Of a stretch of 11,618 nucleotides of DNA, positions 1 to 6,496 are shown in pieces. A model generated the notes under the pieces. That model saw only the letters and a program-made list of their open reading frames with translations, was not told the origin of the DNA and did no database searches. The position numbers and the translations under genes were made by a program. The DNA lies in assembly GCA_900772035.1 (NCBI GenBank), contig CAAGQE010000177.1, positions 1 through 11,618 on the forward strand. The letters are read 5' to 3'. The DNA is from Candidatus Gastranaerophilales bacterium (GTDB taxonomy: Bacteria; Cyanobacteriota; Vampirovibrionia; Gastranaerophilales; Gastranaerophilaceae). Within the stretch, counting starts at the first letter, position 1; every line of letters begins with the position of its first letter.

Positions 1-249
1 CAGTCCGAAACTGCTATGTTGAAAGACCGCGGAAAACTGCAAACCGCTACGGATGTTGCAGAGCAGGCAAATTGGCAAGTTCGCGAGTACATGGCAGCCG
101 ACAGTCAATTTACCATGTGGATTGCCCGTTTGGTATACGACTCTCTGAATAAAGACGAACGGCGTCTTTTCCGCCGTTTTTACAAACAAAAAATTAAAAT
201 AAAAAAGCGGATTGAAAAACTCCAAAAAGAGTTTGAAAAGGTGAACTGA
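1..249 (+). CDS. 3' end of an unknown, probably phage-derived gene (5' partial)
   Basis: The frame is open from the first base, and no ribosome binding site can be seen before the first internal ATG at 16, so the true start probably lies upstream of the window. The visible 82 or so residues are hydrophilic with no membrane segment. The C-terminal third is very basic and helical (Lys/Arg-rich, roughly residues 53-77 counted from the ATG at 16), which would suit nucleic-acid or coiled-coil contacts. I do not recognise the family. Phage origin is inferred only from the neighbours: a holin-like gene starts 45 bp downstream, followed by an endolysin. It could equally be a small complete gene starting at 16. 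Confidence 0.6.
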   Translation, partial: QSETAMLKDRGKLQTATDVAEQANWQVREYMAADSQFTMWIARLVYDSLNKDERRLFRRFYKQKIKIKKRIEKLQKEFEKVN

Positions 250-294
250 CAAGGTTTTGCCTTTTCTGCGAGTGTGTATTTGTAAAGGATAAAC

Positions 295-585
295 ATGGAA
301 CACTATGTTACTTTTGCCTGTTTTTGTATGGCATTAACGGCTTTGGGGCTTTTTGGCATCGTAAAGGCTTGTGATTGGTTAATCGGTTTGAAATATATTT
401 CAAAAGATAATTACAAGGCTGAAATGCTTCATTTTAGCGAGGATTTGACCAAACGCTTCGCCACAATCGAAAGTCATAACTATCTCAAAGAGGATATTGA
501 CGAAATTAAAAGTAAGCTGAACGACATTCACGAGGTCGTTATGACCTTTGCAGTCAACAGTTTCAACAGGAATAATCAAAAATGA
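295..585 (+). CDS. Small one-TM membrane protein, candidate holin or lysis accessory
   Basis: This 96-aa protein has one hydrophobic segment at about residues 4-25, then a charged, helical, heptad-like tail (about 38-80) ending in polar residues. A short N-terminal TM plus a soluble coiled coil is the layout of BhlA/UviB-type phage holin-like proteins. That is an analogy of architecture and I see no family signature. AAAGGA at 284-289 sits 5 nt before the ATG and supports the start. The stop codon overlaps the ATG of the amidase gene by 4 nt (ATGA), implying translational coupling. Because the amidase lacks a signal peptide, a partner that lets it cross the membrane is expected, and this is the obvious candidate. 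A spanin-like or other small phage membrane protein remains possible. Confidence 0.7.
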   Translation: MEHYVTFACFCMALTALGLFGIVKACDWLIGLKYISKDNYKAEMLHFSEDLTKRFATIESHNYLKEDIDEIKSKLNDIHEVVMTFAVNSFNRNNQK

Positions 586-1088
586 AACGAATAATTTTTC
601 ATTGGACGGGTGGTTCAAATTACCCCAATAGTGCTGATTTGCAGCATTACCATTTTTTAATCGACAAGGATGGAAAACTGTACAAAGGAAAATTCCCCGT
701 GTCGGCAAATGAGATTTGCAAAACCGATCAATTCGGTCATGCATTATATGCCGCGCACACGGGCGGCGGAAATACAGGCTCTATCGGGGTTGCTGTCTGC
801 GGGATGGCAAATTTTAACGGGAAACTTTCGTCGACAAAATTTCCCCTCACCGCAATTCAGTTGGAAAAGATGTTTTCTGTCGGTGCAAAACTCTGCAAGC
901 AATACGCTATTCCGATTTCGCCGGATACAGTCCTCACTCACTACGAGTTTGGCAGGGCTTATCCCAAAACAACAAGCCACGGAAAAATTGATATTTCTTT
1001 TTTGCCCCCGTATTTATCTTTGAAGTCTGACGAAGTCGGAATTTTCATAAGAAATAAGGTTTTATGGTATTTGAAAAAAAACAAATAA
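582..1088 (+). CDS. N-acetylmuramoyl-L-alanine amidase, phage endolysin type (Amidase_2/PGRP fold)
   Basis: The 168-aa protein is predicted to cleave the amide bond between N-acetylmuramic acid and the stem peptide. Motifs run in T7-lysozyme order: HWTGG with zinc-ligand candidate H7, HYHFLIDKDGKLYKG at 22-36, HTGGGNTGSIGVAVCG at 59-74, THYEFG with ligand candidate H120, and GKID at 134-137, where the family has its catalytic Lys and third ligand. The length is that of a single-domain enzyme. It has no signal peptide and no separate cell-wall-binding domain, although the last 30 residues are basic and might help binding. It overlaps the holin-like gene by 4 nt, forming a two-gene lysis cassette. 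The family call is firm. The phage origin rests on gene order and the missing signal peptide. Confidence 0.9.
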   Translation: MKRIIFHWTGGSNYPNSADLQHYHFLIDKDGKLYKGKFPVSANEICKTDQFGHALYAAHTGGGNTGSIGVAVCGMANFNGKLSSTKFPLTAIQLEKMFSVGAKLCKQYAIPISPDTVLTHYEFGRAYPKTTSHGKIDISFLPPYLSLKSDEVGIFIRNKVLWYLKKNK

Positions 1089-1104
1089 TTCTGTAAATCG
1101 GAAA

Positions 1105-1138
1105 ATACATTAAAAAATTTTTTCAGGTCGCAATGTAT
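1105..1138. repeat. Inverted repeat flanking an A6T6 tract, upstream of the HTH gene
   Basis: ATACATT (1105-1111) and AATGTAT (1132-1138) are exact reverse complements. The palindrome AAAAAATTTTTT (1112-1123) lies between them, and the self-complementary CATGCATG (1139-1146) follows immediately. The block lies in the 127-bp gap between the endolysin and the HTH gene. It might be an operator for the small HTH protein or a weak AT-rich terminator for the lysis genes. Nothing in the sequence decides between these. Confidence 0.35.
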
Positions 1139-1215
1139 CATGCATGTAGTCTGGAATTTGTGCAAATGCGTCGTTCGGTTAATATAACTGTTTCGACACA
1201 GAAAACGGAGGTAAT

Positions 1216-1425
1216 ATGAAAACCAATTTGAAACAACAACACGAAGATTACGAAAAAATTATTGATGCGAAACAAGCGGCGATAATACTTGGAATTTCTC
1301 GTTCGACGGTGTATAAAATGGTTGAGCGAAAATTGATTGACTATATCGAGTATCCCGATGCTATCAGGTTTTATGAATCGGATGTTTTGAAGTATCTTAA
1401 AAGGCACAGAATTAAAGCCCTGTAA
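1216..1425 (+). CDS. Small excisionase/MerR-like winged-helix DNA-binding protein (HTH_17 type)
   Basis: This 69-aa protein matches the excisionase-family helix-turn-helix. IIDAKQAAIILGISRSTVYKMV (about residues 15-36) holds the two helices, followed by the wing and the typical ending in which an 'FYESDVLKYL' segment closes the fold. Proteins of this type act as recombination directionality factors in prophages or as small regulators of mobile elements. The start is set by GGAGGT at 1207-1212, which is rather close (3-4 nt) to the only nearby ATG. It stands alone, after the lysis genes and directly before a strong terminator, at what looks like the phage/host junction. No integrase is present in the window, so a role in excision is inferred; a plain regulator is equally possible. 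Confidence 0.8.
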   Translation: MKTNLKQQHEDYEKIIDAKQAAIILGISRSTVYKMVERKLIDYIEYPDAIRFYESDVLKYLKRHRIKAL

Positions 1426-1430
1426 TAAGA

Positions 1431-1457
1431 ACCCCCGCTTTGCACGGGGGTTTTTTT
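1431..1457 (+). terminator. Intrinsic terminator after the HTH gene
   Basis: CCCCCG (1432-1437) pairs with CGGGGG (1445-1450) around a 7-nt loop and is followed by seven T (1451-1457); A1431 can also pair with T1451. It ends the phage-like + strand transcript. It lies 4 bp before the convergent rmuC stop codon, so it also separates the two transcription units. The minus-strand reading has no good T-run, so it is unlikely to terminate rmuC efficiently. Confidence 0.9.
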
Positions 1458-1460
1458 GTA

Positions 1461-2720
1461 TTAACTTTCTGAAATCTCTGTGAGTTCTTCCGTTTCAGTC
1501 AAATATTTTTCATCAATTTTCTTTTTGGGTTGGATTCCCAACTTTTCAAGTTCCGCTATTTGCTTTATTAAGCCACCTTTGCCCTCTGCGGTTGCAAACG
1601 CGGCATCAAAGGCTTTTGCCGTTGTATTGAAACTCTTTTGTACCCCTTTTAGGTTTTCCAAAAAAGTAACAAGTTTCGTATATGCCCCTGTTGCAGTTTT
1701 TAAGATACTTTCGAGGTGCTCGGATTGGTTCTTTTGCGTCCAAACTCTTCTGATTAATTTCAATGTCGCAAAAAGTGTTGAAGGACAAACAATTATGATA
1801 TTTTGAGATAACGCTTGGCGGGTGATTTCCTGATTTGAATAAATATAACTTGCGCAGGATTCCAACGGGATGAACATAAGTTTAAATTCGGGGGTATGTA
1901 AGCCCTCCAAAGCGTTGTATTTATTGCTCAATTCGTTAATCATATCCGACACGGCTCTATAAAACATTTTGAGTTGTGCGTTTTTTTCTTCCTCATTTTG
2001 ACTGTTTGAAAACTCAATAAAATTATTCAGCGGACACTTTGAATCGATAATGATACTCTTGTTTTCAGGCAAAAACAAAACTGCGTCGGGCCGAGGTCTT
2101 TCCTCGGGTGCGGTTATGTCGCGGAAGGTCTGCTGAGTCACGTAATTGCCTTTTTCCTCATCGTCTCTTTTGTTTATCAATCCTGCCTGTTTGAGCAGGT
2201 TTTCCAAAATCATTTCGCCAAATTCGCCTCTGGTCTGCGAATTTGCACGGATTGCGTTCGTCAAGTCGTTCGCCGTAGTCTTTATGGAAAGGCTTTCTTT
2301 TATTAAAGAATCAACACGCTCTTTTATTGTCGTAGTGTTGATTTCACCCTTTTTGTTAAAATCCTCGATTTTTTCCTTAAACTGTTCAAAATTTTCTCTG
2401 AACGGTTTCAATTTTTCCTCGAGCGCTTCTCTGTTTTGCTCGCGCAAGTCGCTCTGTTCCTCTTTGATAACCTTGTTTGCAATATCCGTAAAGTCCTTTT
2501 TGACAAGTTCTTGAAGTTCCGTGAGCATTTTGAGTTTTGTTTTGTCTGAAACAGCCTCTTCCGAAAGTTTTTGAATGTTTTTGGTTAATTCGTCATTCTT
2601 TTCCTGAAGTGCCGATTTTTCGGCATTGAGTCTTTCGATTTCGTTTTTCTTTACGAAAATTCCCGCGAAAAGTCCGACAAATAAGGCTAATACTGCAATT
2701 ACAATACTTATGATATCCAT
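1461..2720 (-). CDS. rmuC: RmuC family protein (DNA recombination-limiting protein)
   Basis: This 419-aa protein belongs to the RmuC family, whose members have a PD-(D/E)XK nuclease-like core and are linked to limiting rearrangements at short inverted repeats. An N-terminal TM segment (about residues 3-23) would anchor it to the inner membrane. A long coiled coil follows (about 26-160), then the family block RGEFGEMILENLL (about 164-176), then the nuclease-like core with RPDAVLFLP (D212) and IIIDSKCP (D226, K228). The C-terminal GIQPKKKI is also family-typical. The frame can be extended four codons to a TTG, but GAGGA at 2726-2730 lies 5 nt before the ATG at 2720 and would be inside that extension, so the ATG is chosen. 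It follows the PHP gene by 64 bp on the same strand and is probably co-transcribed with it. Confidence 0.93.
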   Translation of the reverse strand: MDIISIVIAVLALFVGLFAGIFVKKNEIERLNAEKSALQEKNDELTKNIQKLSEEAVSDKTKLKMLTELQELVKKDFTDIANKVIKEEQSDLREQNREALEEKLKPFRENFEQFKEKIEDFNKKGEINTTTIKERVDSLIKESLSIKTTANDLTNAIRANSQTRGEFGEMILENLLKQAGLINKRDDEEKGNYVTQQTFRDITAPEERPRPDAVLFLPENKSIIIDSKCPLNNFIEFSNSQNEEEKNAQLKMFYRAVSDMINELSNKYNALEGLHTPEFKLMFIPLESCASYIYSNQEITRQALSQNIIIVCPSTLFATLKLIRRVWTQKNQSEHLESILKTATGAYTKLVTFLENLKGVQKSFNTTAKAFDAAFATAEGKGGLIKQIAELEKLGIQPKKKIDEKYLTETEELTEISES

Positions 2721-2725
2721 GTTTT

Positions 2726-2730
2726 TCCTC
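2726..2730 (-). promoter_or_regulatory. Ribosome binding site deciding the rmuC start
   Basis: Read on the minus strand, GAGGA sits 5 nt upstream of the ATG at 2720-2718. Using the in-frame TTG at 2732 instead would leave no ribosome binding site and place this motif inside the coding region. Confidence 0.7.
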
Positions 2731-2784
2731 AATTAATTAACAAAAATATTCTATCATGCAAAAGCGACAAAACGGGTTGCAAAT

Positions 2785-3429
2785 CTACGAAAGGCTGCCG
2801 TGAGCGTCGGTTCCGCCTGTTTTAACAAGGTTGAATTTTTCCGCAATCTTCTTTACTGTTGCTGCCGTGTGGAATTTTATAATACCTCTGTGTCTGCGGT
2901 ACGGATAGTAGCATTCAAGCCCGTCCAGCCCTATGTCAACCATGCATTTCACAAAGTGTTCGTGATTGATTGTCCAACAACATGCAGAATGAGCCAAAAC
3001 CGCTATTCCTCCTGCTTTATGGATTGCTTCAATGAGTTTTGGAACATTTCTTCTTGCAAAAATTCTGACGATATCTTTTTCTGTTTCGGCTTTATTTTTC
3101 GCCAAAAACGGTTTTAATTCCGGAGAGTTTATATCTGCCCCGTAAGCCAACAGGTGCAAGAAAATTCCCCTGTACCAACAGTCAAATTCTATACCGACAA
3201 CCAATCCTTGCGCCTCTTCAAAATTGATATTTTTATAAGCGTCAAAAGTGTTATGGTCGCATATCGAAAAGTGTTTCAAACCAAGGCTTTTAGCCTCCGC
3301 AAGAACTTCTTGCGGGGTGAGTTTTCCGTCTGATGCCGTTGTGTGAATGTGAAAATTGGCAACGGAGCAGTAATCTTTTTCGTCTAAACTTGCAAATAAT
3401 TCTTTTAGTGTATCTTTTGTTGTGTTCAT
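2785..3429 (-). CDS. Compact PHP-domain phosphoesterase (TrpH/YciV-like)
   Basis: This 214-aa protein has the metal-ligand series of the polymerase and histidinol phosphatase (PHP) domain: FHIHTTASDG (H27, H29, D34), CDHN (D58, H59), GIEF (E81), HLLAYG (H92), LAHSAC (H147) and GTDAHG (D208, H210). Family members of the YciV/TrpH branch hydrolyse 3',5'-bisphosphorylated nucleosides or trim RNA 5' ends with Mn or similar metals. The segment between the E81/H92 motifs and H147 is short, about 55 residues, making the protein clearly smaller than the roughly 290-residue E. coli enzyme. The chain ends only four residues after TDAHG. No signal peptide is seen, so it is probably cytosolic. The ATG has no clear Shine-Dalgarno. 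The PHP fold is firm; the substrate is not known. Confidence 0.85.
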   Translation of the reverse strand: MNTTKDTLKELFASLDEKDYCSVANFHIHTTASDGKLTPQEVLAEAKSLGLKHFSICDHNTFDAYKNINFEEAQGLVVGIEFDCWYRGIFLHLLAYGADINSPELKPFLAKNKAETEKDIVRIFARRNVPKLIEAIHKAGGIAVLAHSACCWTINHEHFVKCMVDIGLDGLECYYPYRRHRGIIKFHTAATVKKIAEKFNLVKTGGTDAHGSLS

Positions 3430-3455
3430 AGTGTATAATTCTTTTTAACAATTAC

Positions 3456-3463
3456 ATTATAAT
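3456..3463. promoter_or_regulatory. Palindromic -10 element (ATTATAAT) in a divergent 52-bp spacer
   Basis: The 8-bp perfect palindrome contains TATAAT on both strands (+ at 3458-3463, minus at 3461-3456). Starts about 7 nt downstream would leave leaders of roughly 10 nt for the membrane-protein operon and about 20 nt for the PHP gene. No convincing -35 hexamer is seen on either side. A second TATAAT occurs at 3434-3439. A shared bidirectional promoter is an inference from position and symmetry. Confidence 0.5.
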
Positions 3464-3481
3464 ATAAAAAAGAAGAGAATT

Positions 3482-4462
3482 ATGGCAAAAAAATCAGATA
3501 ACAGATTTATATTGGCACTAAAAATATTTTGGGAAGGCATTACCATTTATTGCAATCACATGTTTACTTTTTTAAAATACATGTCTTTCCCCGTAATTGG
3601 TATGTTAATCGGCTTAATACTTATATTTACGGTAAATTATTTCTTTGTCGTAAATGTACCGTCTTTGATTAAACAATACCCGATTTTAGACAATATTCCG
3701 TTGGTATTTTTATTGTTGTTAATCTGTGTTTTCCCAGGCTTTCTGGTGTTTTGCAAGGCGTTTTTCGATTACATTCTTGCATTTGCATCTCTTAACTCGA
3801 TGATTTTCGTTGCTCGTGGCGGAAAGATGAAAAACAAGCCTATCGAAACGCACGCACATGACGATGTTTTGAAAAAAAGACTCGGAAAATATTGCATTTT
3901 TCTCTTAATGCTTGCGGGATTATCCTTGGTCGGCTCTTTCCCGTTGTTATTAATTCCTTTCGGAGTTGTTTGTATATATCTGTGTTTGGTTTTTCAAGTA
4001 TTTATGCTTGAAGAAAACGTTTCTCCCGTGCAGGTTTTTGGCAGAAGTTTTCATCTGATAAAAGGAAACTTTGCAATGACATCGTTTTTGTTGGGATTGT
4101 CGTTTTTGTTGACATACATACTTATTCCGTCTTTGTTTGTATTCATTTTTGAAAAAGCAAATTTATTGCAATACATAGCCCTTCCAATCCAAAAGTATTT
4201 GAATATCTTGCCGATAGAAGAATTGTCGGATAACTTGACGCAGTATATGATGCAATCGGTTCCCAATTCTGCGTTGACATTGGATTTGGATGTTGCGTCG
4301 TTATTTGACACGGAAAAATACGCAATAAGTATTTCCTCCATGTTAATTTCATTATGTGTAATCGAGTTCTTGCTCCCGATGAGAAGCGCTTGGTTCACCC
4401 TTTTGTACAAACTCTTTGACGAAGAAAAAACGGACGAACTCCGCAGACAAGGGAACAAATAG
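3482..4462 (+). CDS. Polytopic membrane protein, unknown function
   Basis: The 326-aa protein has about six hydrophobic segments (roughly residues 36-58, 72-94, 95-110, 137-173 as two spans, 199-223 and 283-309) and a hydrophilic loop at about 237-280. After the central hairpin comes EENVSPVQVFGRSFHLIKGN (177-196). This resembles the amphipathic 'sp..al.rS..l.kgn' box of the glycerophosphodiester-phosphodiesterase membrane-domain/DUF975-like families, which are multi-TM proteins of poorly defined role. That is a resemblance, not an assignment. The start follows a weak AGAAGAG ribosome binding site. It opens the operon with the zinc-ribbon gene, metX and metW, with only 3 bp to the next gene. 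No link to methionine synthesis can be read from the sequence. Confidence 0.8.
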   Translation: MAKKSDNRFILALKIFWEGITIYCNHMFTFLKYMSFPVIGMLIGLILIFTVNYFFVVNVPSLIKQYPILDNIPLVFLLLLICVFPGFLVFCKAFFDYILAFASLNSMIFVARGGKMKNKPIETHAHDDVLKKRLGKYCIFLLMLAGLSLVGSFPLLLIPFGVVCIYLCLVFQVFMLEENVSPVQVFGRSFHLIKGNFAMTSFLLGLSFLLTYILIPSLFVFIFEKANLLQYIALPIQKYLNILPIEELSDNLTQYMMQSVPNSALTLDLDVASLFDTEKYAISISSMLISLCVIEFLLPMRSAWFTLLYKLFDEEKTDELRRQGNK

Positions 4463-4465
4463 AAA

Positions 4466-4684
4466 ATGTTCATTTGCAAAAAATGTAAGAAAATCGACAA
4501 GTTTGAATTGATGTTCAGCCCCGATTACGAGGGTGAATGCAAAATCGAGCGTTCTTACGATGCAAACGGAAATATAAAAATCACGGTGGACGGATACACT
4601 TTCACTCCCGATTTAACTTTCATGAACAATCATGCGGTGTGCAGTTATTGCGGCAGCATTTATTCGTGGGATTATTCAAATTAA
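4466..4684 (+). CDS. 72-aa zinc-ribbon protein, unknown function
   Basis: This small protein has two CxxC pairs, C4/C7 in FICKKCKK and C59/C62 in AVCSYCGS, separated by about 50 residues. That spacing suits a zinc ribbon or rubredoxin-like knuckle pair at the termini bracketing a beta-rich middle ([18 protein letters not shown]). It has no membrane segment. It starts 3 bp after the membrane protein and ends 11 bp before metX, so it is translated from the same message. A longer metX frame (from 4537) overlaps this gene, but the two cysteine knuckles and the spacing show that this frame is the coding one here. Function unknown; it might be a structural, RNA-binding or adaptor protein. Confidence 0.72.
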   Translation: MFICKKCKKIDKFELMFSPDYEGECKIERSYDANGNIKITVDGYTFTPDLTFMNNHAVCSYCGSIYSWDYSN

Positions 4685-4689
4685 AAGGA
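4684..4689 (+). promoter_or_regulatory. Ribosome binding site deciding the metX start
   Basis: AAAGGA lies 6 nt before the ATG at 4696. It marks that codon, rather than the in-frame ATG at 4537 that overlaps the zinc-ribbon gene, as the metX start. Confidence 0.75.
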
Positions 4690-4695
4690 TTTCAA

Positions 4696-5808
4696 ATGGA
4701 ACAATCTGTCGGAAAAACGGAACTTAAAAAATATAAATTTGACGGTAAACTCAAGCTCTCGTCGGGGCGCGAGTTCGGTCCGATTGAAATTGCCTACGAA
4801 ACTTACGGTACGCTCAATGAAAACGGTGACAACGCAATTTTGATTTTGCACGCATTAACGGGTGATGCTCACGCTGCGGGTTATTACTGTGAGGACGACA
4901 AAAAACGCGGTTGGTGGGACAATATGATTGGTCCCGACAAGGCTTTTGATACAAACAAATACTTCATCGTTTCTTCAAATATGTTTGGCGGATGTTCCGG
5001 AACGACAGGACCTTCCTCGATAAATCCCGAAACGGGAAAGCCTTACGGTCTTGATTTTCCTGTTTTCACAATGGAAGATGCGGTTAATGTTCAAAAAATT
5101 CTCGTAGATGCTTTGGGCATAAAGAAAATGGTTGTTGCGGGAGGCTCAATGGGCGGAATGCAGGCTCTTGACTGGGCTGTAATGTATCCCGACTATGTTT
5201 TAAAAACCATTGTTATTGCATCAACGACAAGGCTTACGGCGCAAGGTATTGCGTTCAACGCCGTCGGTCGAAACGCGATTTTGTCGGATACGAATTTTAA
5301 CGGCGGAGATTATTATGACAAGCAACACCCCGAAAGAGGCTTGTCTGTTGCGAGAATGATTGGTCACATCACATATCTTTGCGAAGAGTCAATGCACAAA
5401 AAATTCGGCAGACGTTTGCAAGACAAAGACAAGCCCGATTTCGATTTCGGGATAGATTTTCAAGTCGAAAGTTATCTCCAACATCAGGGTTTGACTTTCG
5501 TCGAAAGATTTGATGCGAACAGTTATTTGTACATCACAAAAGCAGTCGATTATTTCGATTTGGCGGAAGGTCACGAGTCTTTGGAAGATGCTTTTGCCCC
5601 TGCAAAATGTGAGTTTTTGATAATTTCCTTCTCGTCCGATTGGCTTTTCCCGACCTCTCAATCAAAAGAAATGACAAAGGCTTTGGTCAAAGCGGGAAAG
5701 GATGTTTCTTACTGCGAAATCGAGTCGCCTTGCGGGCATGATGCTTTCTTGCTTGAATTTAAGACACAAAGCGGCATTATAAAATCGTTCTTGAAAAAGG
5801 ATAACTGA
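4696..5808 (+). CDS. metX: Homoserine O-acyltransferase (MetX, alpha/beta hydrolase)
   Basis: MetX activates L-homoserine with an acyl group from acyl-CoA, the committed step of methionine synthesis. The 370-aa protein has the full alpha/beta-hydrolase triad: nucleophile S151 in [15 protein letters not shown]315 in SSDWLFP and H348 in CGHDAFL. The 33-residue Asp-His spacing is as in characterised MetX. Other family blocks are [27 protein letters not shown] and [14 protein letters not shown]. The length is normal. The start is set by the AAAGGA site. An upstream in-frame ATG at 4537 would add 53 residues unlike any MetX N-terminus. It is followed after 2 bp by metW, the usual partner. MetX-fold enzymes can use acetyl- or succinyl-CoA and I cannot separate these here. 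No sulfhydrylase (metY/metZ) is in the window. Confidence 0.96.
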   Translation: MEQSVGKTELKKYKFDGKLKLSSGREFGPIEIAYETYGTLNENGDNAILILHALTGDAHAAGYYCEDDKKRGWWDNMIGPDKAFDTNKYFIVSSNMFGGCSGTTGPSSINPETGKPYGLDFPVFTMEDAVNVQKILVDALGIKKMVVAGGSMGGMQALDWAVMYPDYVLKTIVIASTTRLTAQGIAFNAVGRNAILSDTNFNGGDYYDKQHPERGLSVARMIGHITYLCEESMHKKFGRRLQDKDKPDFDFGIDFQVESYLQHQGLTFVERFDANSYLYITKAVDYFDLAEGHESLEDAFAPAKCEFLIISFSSDWLFPTSQSKEMTKALVKAGKDVSYCEIESPCGHDAFLLEFKTQSGIIKSFLKKDN

Positions 5809-5810
5809 TT

Positions 5811-6428
5811 ATGGATAAAGAAAAAGAGAAAAGTTTACATCCGAATTACGATTTGATTGCAAATCTTGTCGAAACAGGCTCGTCTGTTTTGGATTTGGGC
5901 TGCGGTGACGGAACTTTGCTCAGAAAACTCATTGACGAAAAAAATGTCAAAGGCAAAGGGATTGAAATCAATCAAGATAACGTAATTAAAAGTATCCATA
6001 AAGGTTTGTCCGTAATTCAGGGGAATATCGACGAGGGTTTGGCGGATTTTTCGGACGGGGAAGTCGATTATGTCGTTTTAAATCAGACGTTGCAGTCCGC
6101 GCAGAAGCCCGATTACGTAATAAACGAAATGCTCAGGGTCGGAAAATACGGGATTGTAAGTTTTCCGAACTTTGCTTATTGGCGAATAAGAATGTATTTG
6201 CTGTTAAAAGGAAAAATGCCGAAGTCCAAAATGCTTCCGTTTGAATGGTATGACACCCCAAACATCCACCTTTTGACGGTTAAGGACTTTTTTGACTATT
6301 GTGAGCAAAGAAATATAAAAATCACAAAATCTATTTTGACCCGCCGCGGAAAGGTCATTCGCTCTAATCTGAAAAAGGTCTTTGCGGATATTTTTGCAGA
6401 AGAAGTTATTTTTGTAATCCAAAAATAA
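5811..6428 (+). CDS. metW: MetW, SAM-dependent methyltransferase-fold partner of MetX
   Basis: The 205-aa protein is a class I methyltransferase fold with the glycine-rich SAM motif VLDLGCGDGTLL (26-37). It carries the MetW signatures LNQTLQ (90-95), VSFPNFAYWRIR (116-127) and the diagnostic LPFEWYDTPNIHLLTVKDF (142-160). MetW is almost always encoded next to metX; in several bacteria it is reported to associate with MetX and be needed for its full activity, and its own methyl acceptor is unsettled. Here it starts 2 bp after the metX stop, so translational coupling is likely. Length and motifs are intact. It is the last member of the tight operon: 68 bp separate it from the next gene, with only a weak AT-only hairpin (about 6435-6455) and a T-run. 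Confidence 0.95.
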   Translation: MDKEKEKSLHPNYDLIANLVETGSSVLDLGCGDGTLLRKLIDEKNVKGKGIEINQDNVIKSIHKGLSVIQGNIDEGLADFSDGEVDYVVLNQTLQSAQKPDYVINEMLRVGKYGIVSFPNFAYWRIRMYLLLKGKMPKSKMLPFEWYDTPNIHLLTVKDFFDYCEQRNIKITKSILTRRGKVIRSNLKKVFADIFAEEVIFVIQK

Positions 6429-6496
6429 AATACCTTATTTGAGGGAATAAATTTTTTTAAAAACCTTGTATTCTTGTATTTGACAAGAGGGTAAGT

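Noticed and set aside
251..265. AAGG-TTTTG-CCTT mini-hairpin after the first gene
   Set aside because: The stem is only 4 bp and the T-run is interrupted, too weak to call a terminator.
400..744. 114-residue minus-strand frame over the holin/amidase region
   Set aside because: It is antisense to a clear amidase and its coupled upstream gene, with no motif of its own.
2721..2732. TTG start four codons upstream for rmuC
   Set aside because: The extension consists of the Shine-Dalgarno itself; the ATG at 2720 is correctly spaced from it.
4051..4500. 149-residue minus-strand frame over the membrane protein
   Set aside because: It is a shadow of the hydrophobic + strand gene and runs across its stop into the next gene.
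4537..4695. 53-residue N-terminal extension of metX
   Set aside because: It overlaps the zinc-ribbon gene in another frame, lacks MetX-like sequence, and a proper ribosome site precedes the ATG at 4696.
6429..6496. Terminator after metW
   Set aside because: Only an AT-only 5-bp stem (TTATT/AATAA) precedes the T-run; it may slow polymerase but cannot be called with confidence.
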